Both the position numbers and the translations under genes were made by a program. From Listeria grayi DSM 20601 (GTDB lineage: Bacteria; Bacillota; Bacilli; Lactobacillales; Listeriaceae), in the NCBI RefSeq assembly GCF_000148995.1, contig NZ_GL538353.1:918218-982217 (forward strand): a stretch of 64,000 nucleotides of DNA. Direction: 5' to 3'. Under the pieces are notes generated by a model that saw only the letters and a program-made list of their open reading frames with translations, searched no databases and was not told where the DNA came from. Positions 1-8,693 of this stretch are shown here, in pieces (positions within the stretch are counted from its first letter, which is position 1; each line of letters opens with the position of its first letter).

Positions 1-294
1 ATAAGGTGATTGTAATAGACGTTTGATCTTTTGAAGAAGGGTATCGGCAGTTTTGACTTTAATATTCAGCTGATCGATTTCTTTATTCTTGGATTCGATC
101 GCCGCCAGTGATTCCATTGTATCGAACATATTATCGAAATTCATACTGGTATCTTCTGCCATCGATTTTATTGATGAGATGCCTTCCTCTTTTGCTGTTT
201 TGAGTAGTGCAGTTAATTCCTCCTCTTGGTGTAGCAACTTTGCGTAGACTTCTTGGAGATAACGCACCTCTTTTTCGGTTTCTTTATCGCTCAT
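1..294 (-). CDS. HelD-like RNA polymerase-recycling ATPase, N-terminal part only
   Basis: Only the first 98 codons are inside the window; the gene runs off the left edge. The visible part starts MSDKETEKEVRYL and is almost wholly charged and helical, as expected for a coiled coil. It ends in KRLLQSPY, which resembles the LxSPYFGRIDF stretch joining the N-terminal coiled-coil arm to the ATPase body in HelD/UvrD-like proteins. HelD-family proteins bind RNA polymerase and release stalled complexes. The start is supported by AAGGAGA on the minus strand and a well-spaced promoter. The family call rests on this short segment and could be wrong; no helicase motif is visible. Confidence 0.5.
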   Translation of the reverse strand, partial: MSDKETEKEVRYLQEVYAKLLHQEEELTALLKTAKEEGISSIKSMAEDTSMNFDNMFDTMESLAAIESKNKEIDQLNIKVKTADTLLQKIKRLLQSPY

Positions 295-331
295 ACACAT
301 TCTCCTTTATAAAAAAGTAGACTAACCAATC

Positions 332-360
332 ATTATAAGTCATAGGAGGAATCATTACAA
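332..360 (-). promoter_or_regulatory. Promoter of the HelD-like gene
   Basis: Read on the minus strand there is a -35 TTGTAA (355-360), a 17-bp spacer and a perfect -10 TATAAT (332-337), giving a start about 30 bp before the gene. Confidence 0.6.
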
Positions 361-486
361 GCGAGTAAATAGAGAGAAATCATTTTTTTCTAATGAGGTT
401 AGGTCGTATTCCGATTCTTTCTTACTAAAAATATGGTAGAATAGAAGAAAATACATGGTTTTATATATAGGGAAGGATGAGGAATA

Positions 487-1362
487 ATGTCCACTAACCA
501 ACTTCAATTGGTGATTATTACAGGGATGTCTGGAGCTGGTAAAACAGTAGCGATGCAGTCACTAGAGGATGTAGGGTTTTTTTGTGTAGACAACTTGCCG
601 CCAACGTTACTGCCTACCTTTTGGGAACTGATGAAAGAATCCGGTAAGACGGATAAAATCGCGATTGTAATGGATCTACGTGGACGGGAGTTCTTCGATT
701 CGATTGAAAAGGCGCTAGATGATTTAGATAATACGAGCTTTATTACGACGAAAGTGCTTTTCTTGGAGGCGGATGACCAAGTACTGGTGTCCCGTTATAA
801 AGAAACAAGAAGGCATCATCCGCTGGAGCCAAACGGTTCGATTTTAGAAGGGATCCAAGCGGAACGAGCGTTGCTACAAGATCTCAAGGGGCGCGCGCAA
901 CTCCTTATCAACACATCGAATATGACGCCGCGTGAACTGCGTGAGCGGATCAACCAAGAATTCAAGGCGGAAAGCAAAGATATTTTTAATGTTCAAGTGA
1001 CTTCGTTCGGCTTTAAATATGGTTTGCCGATCGATGCCGATCTGGTGTTTGATGTTCGTTTTTTACCGAATCCGCATTGGGTCGATAACCTACGGCCGCT
1101 AACAGGGCTGGATGAAGAGGTCAATGATTATGTAATGAAATGGCCGGAAACGCAGACGTATTTGGATAAACTGCTCGATATGCTCTGGTTTTCACTTCCT
1201 TATTACAAACGGGAGGGCAAGACGCAGCTCAGCATTGCGATCGGTTGTACTGGCGGTCAGCATCGTTCAGTCGCCTTGTCGGCGTTTGTAGGAAAAGCGA
1301 TCGGTCAAAAATATGATGTTACTATTTCGCATAGAGATATGAAGCGGAGAAAGGGAAATTAA
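487..1362 (+). CDS. rapZ: RapZ/YvcJ nucleotide-binding RNase adapter protein
   Basis: This P-loop protein of 291 residues has full family length. The Walker A motif GMSGAGKT lies at residues 13-20, and the C-terminal half carries the conserved [16 protein letters not shown] and CTGGQHRSV blocks. In E. coli RapZ controls processing of a small RNA for amino-sugar synthesis; in Bacillus YvcJ hydrolyses GTP and influences competence, so the exact role here is not fixed. It is the first gene of the conserved rapZ-yvcK-whiA cluster, with yvcK beginning one base after its stop. A -10-like TAGAAT lies at 437-442, but I see no good -35. Confidence 0.95.
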   Translation: MSTNQLQLVIITGMSGAGKTVAMQSLEDVGFFCVDNLPPTLLPTFWELMKESGKTDKIAIVMDLRGREFFDSIEKALDDLDNTSFITTKVLFLEADDQVLVSRYKETRRHHPLEPNGSILEGIQAERALLQDLKGRAQLLINTSNMTPRELRERINQEFKAESKDIFNVQVTSFGFKYGLPIDADLVFDVRFLPNPHWVDNLRPLTGLDEEVNDYVMKWPETQTYLDKLLDMLWFSLPYYKREGKTQLSIAIGCTGGQHRSVALSAFVGKAIGQKYDVTISHRDMKRRKGN

Positions 1363-1363
1363 G

Positions 1364-2323
1364 ATGGATAGAGAAACGCTACCGAAAGTGGTCGTTATCG
1401 GAGGCGGAACAGGGCTTCCGGTCATACTTAAAGGTTTGAAAAAAGAAAAGGTAAACATCACTGCGATCGTAACCGTTGCAGATGATGGCGGAAGTTCTGG
1501 CATGATCCGCAAACAGATGAATGTATTGCCACCGGGCGATATCCGTAATGTAATGCTTGCGCTCTCCAACGTGGATCAGCGTGTCGTCGATCTCTTTCAA
1601 TATCGGTTTGAAGTCGAAGGAGAGCTGTCCGGACATGTTATCGGAAATTTGATCTTAACTGCCTTGTCGCAGCTGAATGATAGTTACGTCGATGCGATCC
1701 AAGTGCTTTCAAAAGTGTTGAAGATTCGCGGTCAGGTGATTCCGGCAACAGATGAACCACTTGTGCTACATGCCGAGATGCAAGACGGCAGTTTTATCAA
1801 CGGCGAGTCATTGATCCCGCTGCAAGGTCAGCCGATCAAGCGAGTATTCATTGATCCTGTTGATGTAAAGCCACTGGATACAGCAGTGCAAGCAATTGCC
1901 GAAGCTGATTTGATTGTAATTGGGCCTGGTAGCTTGTATACTAGTATCCTCCCCAATTTATTGGTAAAAGATATTGCTGCGGAACTTATCCGAACAGAAG
2001 CTCCCGTAGTTTATATTTCAAATATTCTTACGCAGATCGGTGAAACAGATAATTTCAGCGATCTGGATCATATTCGCGTTATCCATGATCACGTTGGAGA
2101 ACCGATCATCAACCATACGCTCATCAATACAGCAGAAGTACCACGCGAATTAATGTTTCCGGAAGATGTCCGGCAAGTCGCGCATGATACAGAGCAGATC
2201 GGTAAGCTAGGCATCCATGCACTGACGGATGATTTTCTTTCTACAGAAGAAGGGTTAGTACGCCACGATGCTAAGAAGGTAGCTGCGGTATTAATGAAGT
2301 TATTGGCGCAAAATAATAATTAA
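1364..2323 (+). CDS. yvcK: YvcK/CofD-like gluconeogenesis factor
   Basis: Protein of 319 residues of the CofD/YvcK fold. It opens with [18 protein letters not shown], the nucleotide-binding loop, followed by [13 protein letters not shown] and [12 protein letters not shown], the family signatures. In Bacillus and Listeria, YvcK-type proteins bind UDP-sugars and are needed for growth on gluconeogenic carbon, normal cell shape and envelope integrity. The one-base gap to rapZ and four-base gap to whiA indicate one transcript. Start is ATG at 1364. Confidence 0.95.
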   Translation: MDRETLPKVVVIGGGTGLPVILKGLKKEKVNITAIVTVADDGGSSGMIRKQMNVLPPGDIRNVMLALSNVDQRVVDLFQYRFEVEGELSGHVIGNLILTALSQLNDSYVDAIQVLSKVLKIRGQVIPATDEPLVLHAEMQDGSFINGESLIPLQGQPIKRVFIDPVDVKPLDTAVQAIAEADLIVIGPGSLYTSILPNLLVKDIAAELIRTEAPVVYISNILTQIGETDNFSDLDHIRVIHDHVGEPIINHTLINTAEVPRELMFPEDVRQVAHDTEQIGKLGIHALTDDFLSTEEGLVRHDAKKVAAVLMKLLAQNNN

Positions 2324-2336
2324 AGGAGTGAGAGGC

Positions 2337-3308
2337 GTGTCGTTTGCATCAGAAACTAAAAAAGAATTGACACAATTGGAAATCAATAACCATGATGCAA
2401 AATTAGAGCTGGCCGCGTTTATTCGGATGAATGGCGCCTTATCCTTTTCCAATCAGACATTTGTTTTGGACATCCAAACAGAGAATGCTGCGATTGCTAG
2501 AAGGATGTACCGGCTTTTAAAAGACCTCTATGAAATCCCAATTGAATTATTAGTTCGTAAAAAAATGAAGTTAAAGAAAAATAATGTTTACATTGTTCGA
2601 TTTAAGACCCGCACTCGTGCCATCTTGGAAGATCTCCACATTTTACAGGATGATTTTTCTGTTACGAAATCGATCGATGCTGATTTCGTCAAAAAACGGG
2701 GCGACAAGCGAGCATACTTACGCGGTGCTTTCCTAGCAAGCGGTTCGATCAATAACCCGGATACTTCTTCGTATCATTTAGAGATTTTCTCTGTATATGA
2801 AGAACACAATGAAGCGATCTGTAAGCTGATGAATAGTTTCGAGCTCCATGCCCGGACACTTGAACGGAAAAACGGTTTTATCACGTATTTGAAAGAAGCC
2901 GAAAAAATCACGGAGTTTCTAAGCGTGATCGGAGCTACAACGGCGCTACTTCATTTTGAAGATGTCAGGATCATGCGTGACATGCGTAATTCCGTCAATC
3001 GTCTGGTAAACTGTGAAACAGCCAATTTGAATAAAACGATCAATGCGGCGGTAAGACAGATCGACAATATTAAATTCATCCAGCAAGAAGTAGGCTTGGA
3101 AGCTTTGCCGGATAAATTGAAAGAAATCGCAGAACTCAGGATCGCCCACGAAGATGTTTCACTCAAAGAACTGGGCGAGATGATGACTTCCGGACAAGTA
3201 AGTAAATCGGGGGTCAATCACCGGCTGCGGAAACTGGATACCATCGCAGAACGGCTTAGAAATGGAGAATCACCTTCAGGACTGGGACTCAAAGTCAAAC
3301 AATTATAA
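2337..3308 (+). CDS. whiA: WhiA DNA-binding protein
   Basis: WhiA combines an N-terminal LAGLIDADG-like homing-endonuclease fold without catalysis and a C-terminal helix-turn-helix. Visible blocks are [55 protein letters not shown] and [15 protein letters not shown]. In Firmicutes WhiA affects cell division and chromosome segregation. I place the start at GTG 2337 ([11 protein letters not shown], 323 residues), since family members begin this way and the AAAGGAG site at 2322-2328 is well spaced from it. The GTG at 2328 overlaps that site. Last gene of the rapZ-yvcK-whiA unit. Confidence 0.95.
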   Translation: MSFASETKKELTQLEINNHDAKLELAAFIRMNGALSFSNQTFVLDIQTENAAIARRMYRLLKDLYEIPIELLVRKKMKLKKNNVYIVRFKTRTRAILEDLHILQDDFSVTKSIDADFVKKRGDKRAYLRGAFLASGSINNPDTSSYHLEIFSVYEEHNEAICKLMNSFELHARTLERKNGFITYLKEAEKITEFLSVIGATTALLHFEDVRIMRDMRNSVNRLVNCETANLNKTINAAVRQIDNIKFIQQEVGLEALPDKLKEIAELRIAHEDVSLKELGEMMTSGQVSKSGVNHRLRKLDTIAERLRNGESPSGLGLKVKQL

Positions 3309-3328
3309 ATGTAAAGGAAGCGGTAAAC

Positions 3329-4342
3329 GTGTCAAAATTGTTTTCAGAATATAAGATGAAAGACGTTACTTTGAAAAATAGATTGGTGATGTCACCAATG
3401 TGCATGTATTCGGTGGAGAAGAAAGATGGAATCGCGACAGATTTCCATTTAGCGCATTATGCTTCCAGAGCAGTTGGCGGCACTGGCTTGATCTTACTTG
3501 AAGCAACAGCTGTCCAAGCAGTCGGCAGAATCTCGTACCAAGATCTAGGGATTTGGAATGATGAACAGATTCCGGCATTGAAACGCATCGTAGACAGTGT
3601 TCACAGCTATGACGCGAAAGTCGGTATCCAATTAGCACATGCCGGCCGAAAAGCAGAATTAGATGAAGAGATCGTTGCGCCTTCTGCGATTGCTTTCAGT
3701 GATGACTACAAAAAGCCAAAAGAATTGACGAAAGATGAGATCGCAGAGATCGTATCGGACTTCAAACGTGCAGCTTTCCGTGCAAAAGAAGCAGGCTTTG
3801 ATGTGATCGAATTACATGCAGCACATGGTTACTTAGTGCATCAATTCTTATCCCCGCTTTCTAACCGGCGCGAAGATACTTACGGCGGTCCGGCAGGCAA
3901 TCGCTATCGCATCCTCGGCGAGATCATTCGTGCGATTCGCGAAGTTTGGGATGGACCACTGCTTGTCCGCATTTCCGCTACGGATTATGTTCATGGAGGT
4001 TTGACATTAGAAGATCATGTTCCTTTCGCGAAATGGATGAAAGCAGATGGCGTGCAATTGATCGACGTAAGTACAGGCGGAAACGTTCCTGTCCGTCCAA
4101 ATGTTTACCCAGGATATCAAACCCGCTATGCGGATGATCTGCGTCAAAAAGCAGGCATCGCGACCGGTGCGCTTGGAATGATCACGACTGGTGCGCAAGC
4201 AGAAGAGATTCTCGGTAATGAACGCGCCGACTTGATCGTCATTGGCCGTGAATTATTACGCGATCCATACTTTGCCCGCACAGCAGCACTTGAATTAGGC
4301 GAAGAGATCACACCGCCTAAGCAATATGAACGCGGTTGGTAA
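3329..4342 (+). CDS. namA: NADPH dehydrogenase NamA (YqjM), old yellow enzyme family
   Basis: FMN-dependent ene-reductase of 337 residues that reduces alpha,beta-unsaturated aldehydes and ketones and some nitro compounds. Features of the YqjM subclass are SPMCMYS with the redox-tuning Cys at about residue 25, the substrate-binding [14 protein letters not shown] block, and a C-terminal [10 protein letters not shown] and QYERGW end, the Arg finger. GTG start at 3329 after AAAGGAAG. It lies 20 bp after whiA and is closed by a strong terminator, so it may be the last gene of that transcript. Confidence 0.93.
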   Translation: MSKLFSEYKMKDVTLKNRLVMSPMCMYSVEKKDGIATDFHLAHYASRAVGGTGLILLEATAVQAVGRISYQDLGIWNDEQIPALKRIVDSVHSYDAKVGIQLAHAGRKAELDEEIVAPSAIAFSDDYKKPKELTKDEIAEIVSDFKRAAFRAKEAGFDVIELHAAHGYLVHQFLSPLSNRREDTYGGPAGNRYRILGEIIRAIREVWDGPLLVRISATDYVHGGLTLEDHVPFAKWMKADGVQLIDVSTGGNVPVRPNVYPGYQTRYADDLRQKAGIATGALGMITTGAQAEEILGNERADLIVIGRELLRDPYFARTAALELGEEITPPKQYERGW

Positions 4343-4354
4343 TAAATAGACATC

Positions 4355-4387
4355 AACAGAGCCATTTTCTTGGCTCTGTTTTTTTTA
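4355..4387 (+). terminator. Rho-independent terminator after namA
   Basis: Perfect 10-bp stem AACAGAGCCA/TGGCTCTGTT with a 6-base loop, followed by a run of T. Confidence 0.9.
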
Positions 4388-4450
4388 GGGAAAAGCTGAC
4401 ATCCAGTTGTCAGAGTTAATCTGCTACACTGTTTTCAAGGAGGCGGAGAA

Positions 4451-4852
4451 ATGAACAGTAAACCAGTAATTTTAGAAGATCAAATGGTCCTCGGTAGCAA
4501 AAAACGAATGGACAACCAAGAGGCAGGTGAAGCGATCGGCAAGATGTGGGAGGCATTTTTAAAAGAAAATAAGCCTTTGCCATATTATTCGATTTATACA
4601 AATTACGAGAGTGATCACACCGGGAAATATGACTATTATCTGGCAGTTAAAGTAGATACACTAGAAAAAGCGAATTTCACGATCCCGGCCGGCAATTATT
4701 TAAAGATACCTGTCGTTCCCAACAACGTGGAAGGCGTCGTTAAAACTTGGCAGGAAATCTGGGCGCAAGATGATACGTTGCCACGGACATATCAAGCAGA
4801 TTTTGAAAAATATGAAGCAAACGGCGAGATCGCGATCTATTTATCTATCTAA
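4451..4852 (+). CDS. GyrI/AraC effector-binding-domain protein
   Basis: Stand-alone small-molecule-binding domain of 133 residues. The pattern fits the GyrI-like (SOUL/BRE) fold: an early strand, a helix GEAIGKMWEAFLKEN, a YYSIYTNYESDHTGKYDYYLAV strand pair, IPAGNYLKIPV, a helix VVKTWQEIWAQ, and a final FEKYEANGEIAIYLSI. Members bind amphipathic compounds and sit in multidrug regulators or act alone; the ligand here is unknown. AGGAGG RBS lies about 8 bp before the ATG. It has its own upstream region after the namA terminator. Confidence 0.75.
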   Translation: MNSKPVILEDQMVLGSKKRMDNQEAGEAIGKMWEAFLKENKPLPYYSIYTNYESDHTGKYDYYLAVKVDTLEKANFTIPAGNYLKIPVVPNNVEGVVKTWQEIWAQDDTLPRTYQADFEKYEANGEIAIYLSI

Positions 4853-4939
4853 AAAAGCTTAGTTGTTATCCTCATACCGGAAGCGTATACTAGAATCATA
4901 GCGTTTTAAAAAGAATTTAGTGAAATAAGGTGACGTTTC

Positions 4940-5533
4940 TTGTATAAAAAAATTTGGCTGTTCGCTTTTTCCTTCGTATTATTGGTCAGTGGCCTGTATC
5001 CAATCCAAAGTACAGCAGCATCCATTGGCTTCCAAAAAGAAGGACAATTATTATCTAAGAAACTCAGTGCTGTCGTAATAAAAGATATCGCTTTCGATTG
5101 GACGAAGCCTTCTGGCGGAGCGTATCCTGATTTGAAAGCCAATAATAAAGTCGCGATCTATGTTTCGATGGCAGCTCAGCGAGTGAAGATCATGCAGGAT
5201 GATAAAGTGATCTATACGATGGTGACTTCTTCCGGTGTAGACGGTTCAAAGGCGACAAGCACTCCAAGAGGCCATTACAAAATCGAGAATGAGCGCGGTA
5301 AATGGTTCTATTCCCCCAAATATCAAGAAGGCGCCAAATATTGGACATCCTGGAAAAATCATGGCGAGTTCCTGTTCCACAGCGTTCCCATGGATGCTAG
5401 CGGAAACGTGAAAGTAAAAGAAGCCATGAAATTAGGAAAAGAAGCCTCGCACGGCTGTTTTCGACTGACGATCCCCGATGCCAAATGGATAAATGAACAC
5501 ATTCCAGTTGGAACAGATGTTTATATAAGGTAG
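4940..5533 (+). CDS. Exported L,D-transpeptidase (YkuD domain)
   Basis: Protein of 197 residues with an N-terminal signal peptide (KKIWLFAFSFVLLVSGLYP, cut probably near STAA). The YkuD catalytic signature is complete: HGEFLFHS followed by SHGCFRL, giving the His and nucleophilic Cys. L,D-transpeptidases make 3-3 cross-links in peptidoglycan or attach proteins to it, so it probably acts at the wall. The start is TTG at 4940 behind AAGGTGA; no better start is visible. Monocistronic between a spacer and a terminator. Confidence 0.85.
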   Translation: MYKKIWLFAFSFVLLVSGLYPIQSTAASIGFQKEGQLLSKKLSAVVIKDIAFDWTKPSGGAYPDLKANNKVAIYVSMAAQRVKIMQDDKVIYTMVTSSGVDGSKATSTPRGHYKIENERGKWFYSPKYQEGAKYWTSWKNHGEFLFHSVPMDASGNVKVKEAMKLGKEASHGCFRLTIPDAKWINEHIPVGTDVYIR

Positions 5534-5551
5534 ATATAAGTTGAAAAAAGT

Positions 5552-5605
5552 AGGGATTGCTTGGATGCTATTTTTAAAAATGGCGTTTTCAAACAATCCC
5601 TTTTT
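5552..5605 (+). terminator. Probable terminator after the L,D-transpeptidase gene
   Basis: Outer stem AGGGATTG (5552-5559) with CAATCCCT (5594-5601), an inner GCTATTTTT/AAAAATGGC pairing, and TTTTT after it. Confidence 0.7.
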
Positions 5606-5689
5606 GCCGTAATCTTTAATTTAAGGTGAAGAACGGCATTAAGTACATAGAAACATAGACGCAAATATAAAGAGTTAGAATTGAAATAG

Positions 5690-5875
5690 AGTACATTTTC
5701 CCCCAATAGCAGCGTTTTATACAATCAAGACCAATGTAACCGGAAAAAGTGCGAAGCCATCATCATGCACGATAATTTGAAAAGGCTTTTCGATAATAAC
5801 AATCACGTTACCTTATTACAATATCCGAACTATATTGCAAAAGAGGTCAAACCGGGAGCAGACTTGGATGGATAA
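5690..5875 (+). pseudogene. Possible coding remnant, unidentified
   Basis: A reading frame of about 60 codons lacks a start and RBS. Its end reads HDNLKRLFDNNNHVTLLQYP and then KEVKPGADLDG before TAA, a composition more protein-like than the AT-rich surroundings. I do not recognise the family. It could be the tail of a deleted gene or chance. The 5876-6032 stretch after it holds nothing I can name. Confidence 0.25.
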
Positions 5876-6032
5876 TCATCAAGTAGAAAGAATAATATGA
5901 ATAAACATACACTGATAAAATGGGGAAATTTGCTATCTACATAATATGACATCAATATTAGGATGAATAAGCTCCAAAATAAGAAGATTATGTGTCTTTT
6001 TTTAAAAATTATGCATAAATGAAAATATCTGA

Positions 6033-6438
6033 ACCTCATTATGTGATCAATATTTAAGAGATCTTAAAAACCAACCTAAAACGAGTGTGTCAATACCTAT
6101 TCAAGATGAAAAACCAACTTTCTAGGATGGATTTATTATACATATGGGAAGTATGCTAACATTAATAAAAAGTCTTGTTTTACTATTTACTTTGCTCACA
6201 AGCATATCCAGATCCTACAACTCGGCAATAGTAAGGTGAATCTAGAAGAAAGTATTATTTCAAAAAGGGGCAGCGAGTGCGAGTAGTATTAAGATACGAC
6301 TCCAAAAATAATTATCATTTAATTAATGAAGGAACGTCTATTTTTATAAAACCTAAGAAAAATGCTAATAGTATGCTTGCTAATATGTATCAACAAATTT
6401 CTACCAATAAACGGTATTTCCCAAATGAAATCAAATAA
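6033..6438 (+). pseudogene. Decayed gene with at least two frameshifts
   Basis: Three overlapping open segments read as one protein if two frameshifts are repaired. Segment A (6033-6122) ends KTSVSIPIQDEKPTF then TAG. Segment B (from about 6119 to 6283) reads LGWIYYTYGKYANINKK and later QILQLGNSKVNLEESIISK. Segment C (from about 6260 to 6438) reads KKGQRVRVVLRYDSKNNYHL and INEGTSIFIKPKKNANS. The B-to-C shift lies at the A5G4 run near 6262-6270. No start codon with an RBS is seen. The product is not recognised; it lies just upstream of a secreted cationic protein and may once have belonged to the same locus. Confidence 0.45.
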
Positions 6439-6451
6439 GGAGTGCATGGAT

Positions 6452-7081
6452 ATGATGAAAAAAAGATTATTTACTATTTTAGTAGCTTTTATAATGGTAG
6501 GTATGTGTTTCCCGGCAAATTATGAAGCTAAAACATTGGCGCCCACTAGTAAACAACCAACAACCAAACAAGTGACATATAATTTTAAGACGAAGAAAGT
6601 AACGGTAAAAGGTAAAGCTGAAAAAGGTGCAAGTGTAACTCTATGCTATAAAAATAAACATGTCACAAAAAAAGCTAATCGCAAGACTGGGAGTTATCGA
6701 ATCCGTATTAAAATCAAAAAAAGTGATACGTTGCGTGTATATGTAAAAGAACGTGGTTTTTTTAAAAGTAAAATTAAAAAAGTACCTGCACAACGATATT
6801 TAACAGCATCTCCCGATAAGATTATTGCTGGAGGGTCGATGGATGATAACAAAGTAACCAAAGTTAAATTAATTGGTGATGCACCAAAAAACGCCAAGAT
6901 CAATATTCGGTTTAAAGGAAAATTGCTCAAACAATTTTGGACAAAGAAAAATTCCAAGGAATATACGATATATGTAAAAATACGACAAGCTGATTATGGA
7001 AAATATAATTTCCAAGCTTCCGCTAAAAAGAAAAATAAGAAGCGTAGTAAACTTGTAACATTGAAATTTCCGAAAATGTAA
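6452..7081 (+). CDS. Secreted, strongly basic protein with Ig-like modules
   Basis: With the ATG at 6452 (9 bp from AGGAG) the product is 209 residues; other in-frame ATGs at 6446 and 6455 are possible. It has a signal peptide (KKRLFTILVAFIMVGMCFP) and a very Lys-rich mature part. The pattern VTVKGKAEKGASVTL, then KTGSYRIRIKIKK, matches bacterial Ig-like modules (strand, turn, GKAxxGAxVT, G-Y-x-I), and a second module starts near TASPDKI. There is no wall anchor, so binding to the anionic wall through charge is plausible. It resembles the Ig-repeat protein at 43506-45078. Function unknown. Confidence 0.7.
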   Translation: MMKKRLFTILVAFIMVGMCFPANYEAKTLAPTSKQPTTKQVTYNFKTKKVTVKGKAEKGASVTLCYKNKHVTKKANRKTGSYRIRIKIKKSDTLRVYVKERGFFKSKIKKVPAQRYLTASPDKIIAGGSMDDNKVTKVKLIGDAPKNAKINIRFKGKLLKQFWTKKNSKEYTIYVKIRQADYGKYNFQASAKKKNKKRSKLVTLKFPKM

Positions 7082-7090
7082 TTATATAGG

Positions 7091-7125
7091 AGAGTCTAGA
7101 AATTATAATTTCTAGACTCTTTTTG
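7091..7125 (+). terminator. Terminator after the basic secreted protein gene
   Basis: Perfect inverted repeat of AGAGTCTAGAAATTA type at 7091-7120, followed by TTTTT. Confidence 0.85.
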
Positions 7126-7271
7126 TGCCGACGAACGAATGCAAGTTTTAAGTCTCTAAAAGTGCTTGATTTTGTCTGAAATTTAGTTTATATCAAAAAA
7201 TCTAAATTATATTTAATAAATAAACGAAAACCTAATATATATATAGTATCTTTCTAAAATGTCACAAAAAG

Positions 7272-7350
7272 TTCGAAATTTGTTCGTACTTTTTAAATTT
7301 CGAATGTGCTATACTCCTAAAAGGTAAGCACTAAACTAAATAAATTTAGT
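7272..7350 (+). promoter_or_regulatory. Palindrome-rich promoter region of the 7402-8183 unit
   Basis: A perfect 10-bp inverted repeat TTCGAAATTT (7272-7281) / AAATTTCGAA (7295-7304) lies just upstream of a -10-like TATACT (7310-7315), covering the -35 area. A second palindrome ACTAAAT-AA-ATTTAGT lies at 7335-7350 in the leader. I infer a regulator binding there; which one is unknown. Confidence 0.45.
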
Positions 7351-7401
7351 ATTTCTTACTAACAGCATCATAAATACATGACAACAAGGAGATTGATTTG
7401 A

Positions 7402-7869
7402 ATGAATTTTCCGAATAATTTTAAAAAAGGTATTACAATTATGATATTGGGAACGACTATATTAGGCACATCTAATGTATTGTTACCTAATAATGCGAAT
7501 GCAGAAGAAGTAACGAAAGAAAACAAGATTAATCTTCCGCAAGACATCGAGATGAATGATAGTGATTTACCCCAAATGCCATTGTCAGAAGCGCTTGAAT
7601 CAGGAGCTACGGAAGTTATTTTAACAGATATTGATATTCCAGAAGCAGCTTTAGAATTAAATAGTACAGTAACTAACCGCGATTTTATGTTAAGAGGTAA
7701 AGGGAAATGGGTATATAAATATACGGCGCAACCATATAAATTTTATTTTCATACTAAAAAGAAAAAGTGGAAAATGGTTCAAGTTACTGCATTTTCAACA
7801 CATGTTCAAAATGTAGTTGTCAATGGCTGGATGAATACGATTTCTGGTGGTTCGACTTATTTTAGATAA
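7402..7869 (+). CDS. Exported protein with acidic proregion and cationic C-terminus, unknown
   Basis: This gene of 155 codons is not recognised. The N-terminus is a signal peptide ending NNANA, with a likely cut before EEVTKE. The next 60 residues are acidic. From about residue 95 the sequence turns basic and aromatic (RGKGKWVYKYTAQPYKFYFH, then TKKKKWKMVQV) and ends GWMNTISGGSTYFR. An acidic pro-part before a cationic, Trp/Tyr-rich tail is a layout seen in some exported antimicrobial precursors, but no known bacteriocin motif is present. RBS AAGGAG lies 10 bp before the ATG. The next gene starts 14 bp after its stop. Confidence 0.6.
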   Translation: MNFPNNFKKGITIMILGTTILGTSNVLLPNNANAEEVTKENKINLPQDIEMNDSDLPQMPLSEALESGATEVILTDIDIPEAALELNSTVTNRDFMLRGKGKWVYKYTAQPYKFYFHTKKKKWKMVQVTAFSTHVQNVVVNGWMNTISGGSTYFR

Positions 7870-7883
7870 TAGGATGGGATAAT

Positions 7884-8183
7884 ATGTTTAAAAAAAAAGA
7901 TGCAGAACTATTTTTAGAGTTAATAAAATCTTTATACAATAATCACCATGAAGATTTAGGAGCTGATTTAAAAAGTAATTTAGTTAAAGCGGCCAGTTCT
8001 ATTGAGAACAAAGAAGAGTTGGGATTAATCGCTGTCAAATTATATCCTTTTATAGTCTCTGAAGCATCAGAAAAAGATAAATTCCATCCAAAAGAACTAG
8101 ATGATCTAATGCAGTATGTATTAAAGAAAAAAAATAAATACGAGCGATGGTTCAACTTCAACAGGGTAGGATTATTTAGGTAA
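7884..8183 (+). CDS. Small cytosolic helical protein, possible immunity-type partner
   Basis: Product of 99 residues without a signal peptide, predicted mostly helical (KKDAELFLELIKSLYNN, then LGLIAVKLYPFIVSEAS, then KELDDLMQYVLKKKN). Size, helix pattern and the RVGLFR end recall the four-helix immunity proteins of class II bacteriocins, but the likeness is by eye only. It lies 14 bp downstream of the exported protein and shares its terminator, so the two are probably one operon. Alternative: an unrelated small hypothetical protein. Confidence 0.5.
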   Translation: MFKKKDAELFLELIKSLYNNHHEDLGADLKSNLVKAASSIENKEELGLIAVKLYPFIVSEASEKDKFHPKELDDLMQYVLKKKNKYERWFNFNRVGLFR

Positions 8184-8209
8184 AAGATAAAAAGAAGATT
8201 AATATATAA

Positions 8210-8245
8210 GCTAGTACTCTATTAAATTAAGGGGCTAGTTTTTTT
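8210..8245 (+). terminator. Terminator after the 7402-8183 unit
   Basis: Imperfect stem CTAGTACTC with GGGGCTAG, followed by seven T. Confidence 0.6.
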
Positions 8246-8693
8246 ACGTCTGTCCGTAATTTTACGATTAATATTTCTAAACGTGATCCATTATAAAATT
8301 GGATAAATTCCAATGCGCATTAAGGTATACATTATCGCCAAAAACATAACATACTAATAAGCTTCACTTTATAAGTGGACAATAAAGTTGTGCAAAATGA
8401 AAACTGGATATCCCTAAGTTAGCAAACCGAAGCGCAAAATTGATTGCTAACTGCAGAAACAGCCAGTATCCGATAAAGTCTTTTTAACAAGATTAGTTGA
8501 GGGACAATAAATCGGATTAAGTGAATCTGGGAAAAAACAAGTAAGCTCCTGAGCAAAAATAGATGCAAATCCCATGAAATTATGTTGCCTATCCTCTAAC
8601 GAATAAAAAGAGCGATATTAATAGATTTTTTTAAAACAGAAAAAAGATTATTACACAAAACAAATCGTTTGTATTTCTATGAGCAAGTCCCTT
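8246..8693. other. AT-rich spacer without a recognisable gene
   Basis: No convincing coding frame on either strand. The only structure I see is a hairpin AGTTAGCAA (8417-8425) / TTGCTAACT (8444-8452), flanked by CTGG and CCAG that could extend it. Whether it is transcribed is unknown. Confidence 0.4.

Noticed and set aside
5830..6039. Hydrophobic minus-strand frame of 69 codons
   Set aside because: It lies in AT-rich decayed DNA, has no RBS and its Phe/Leu/Ile run follows from base composition.
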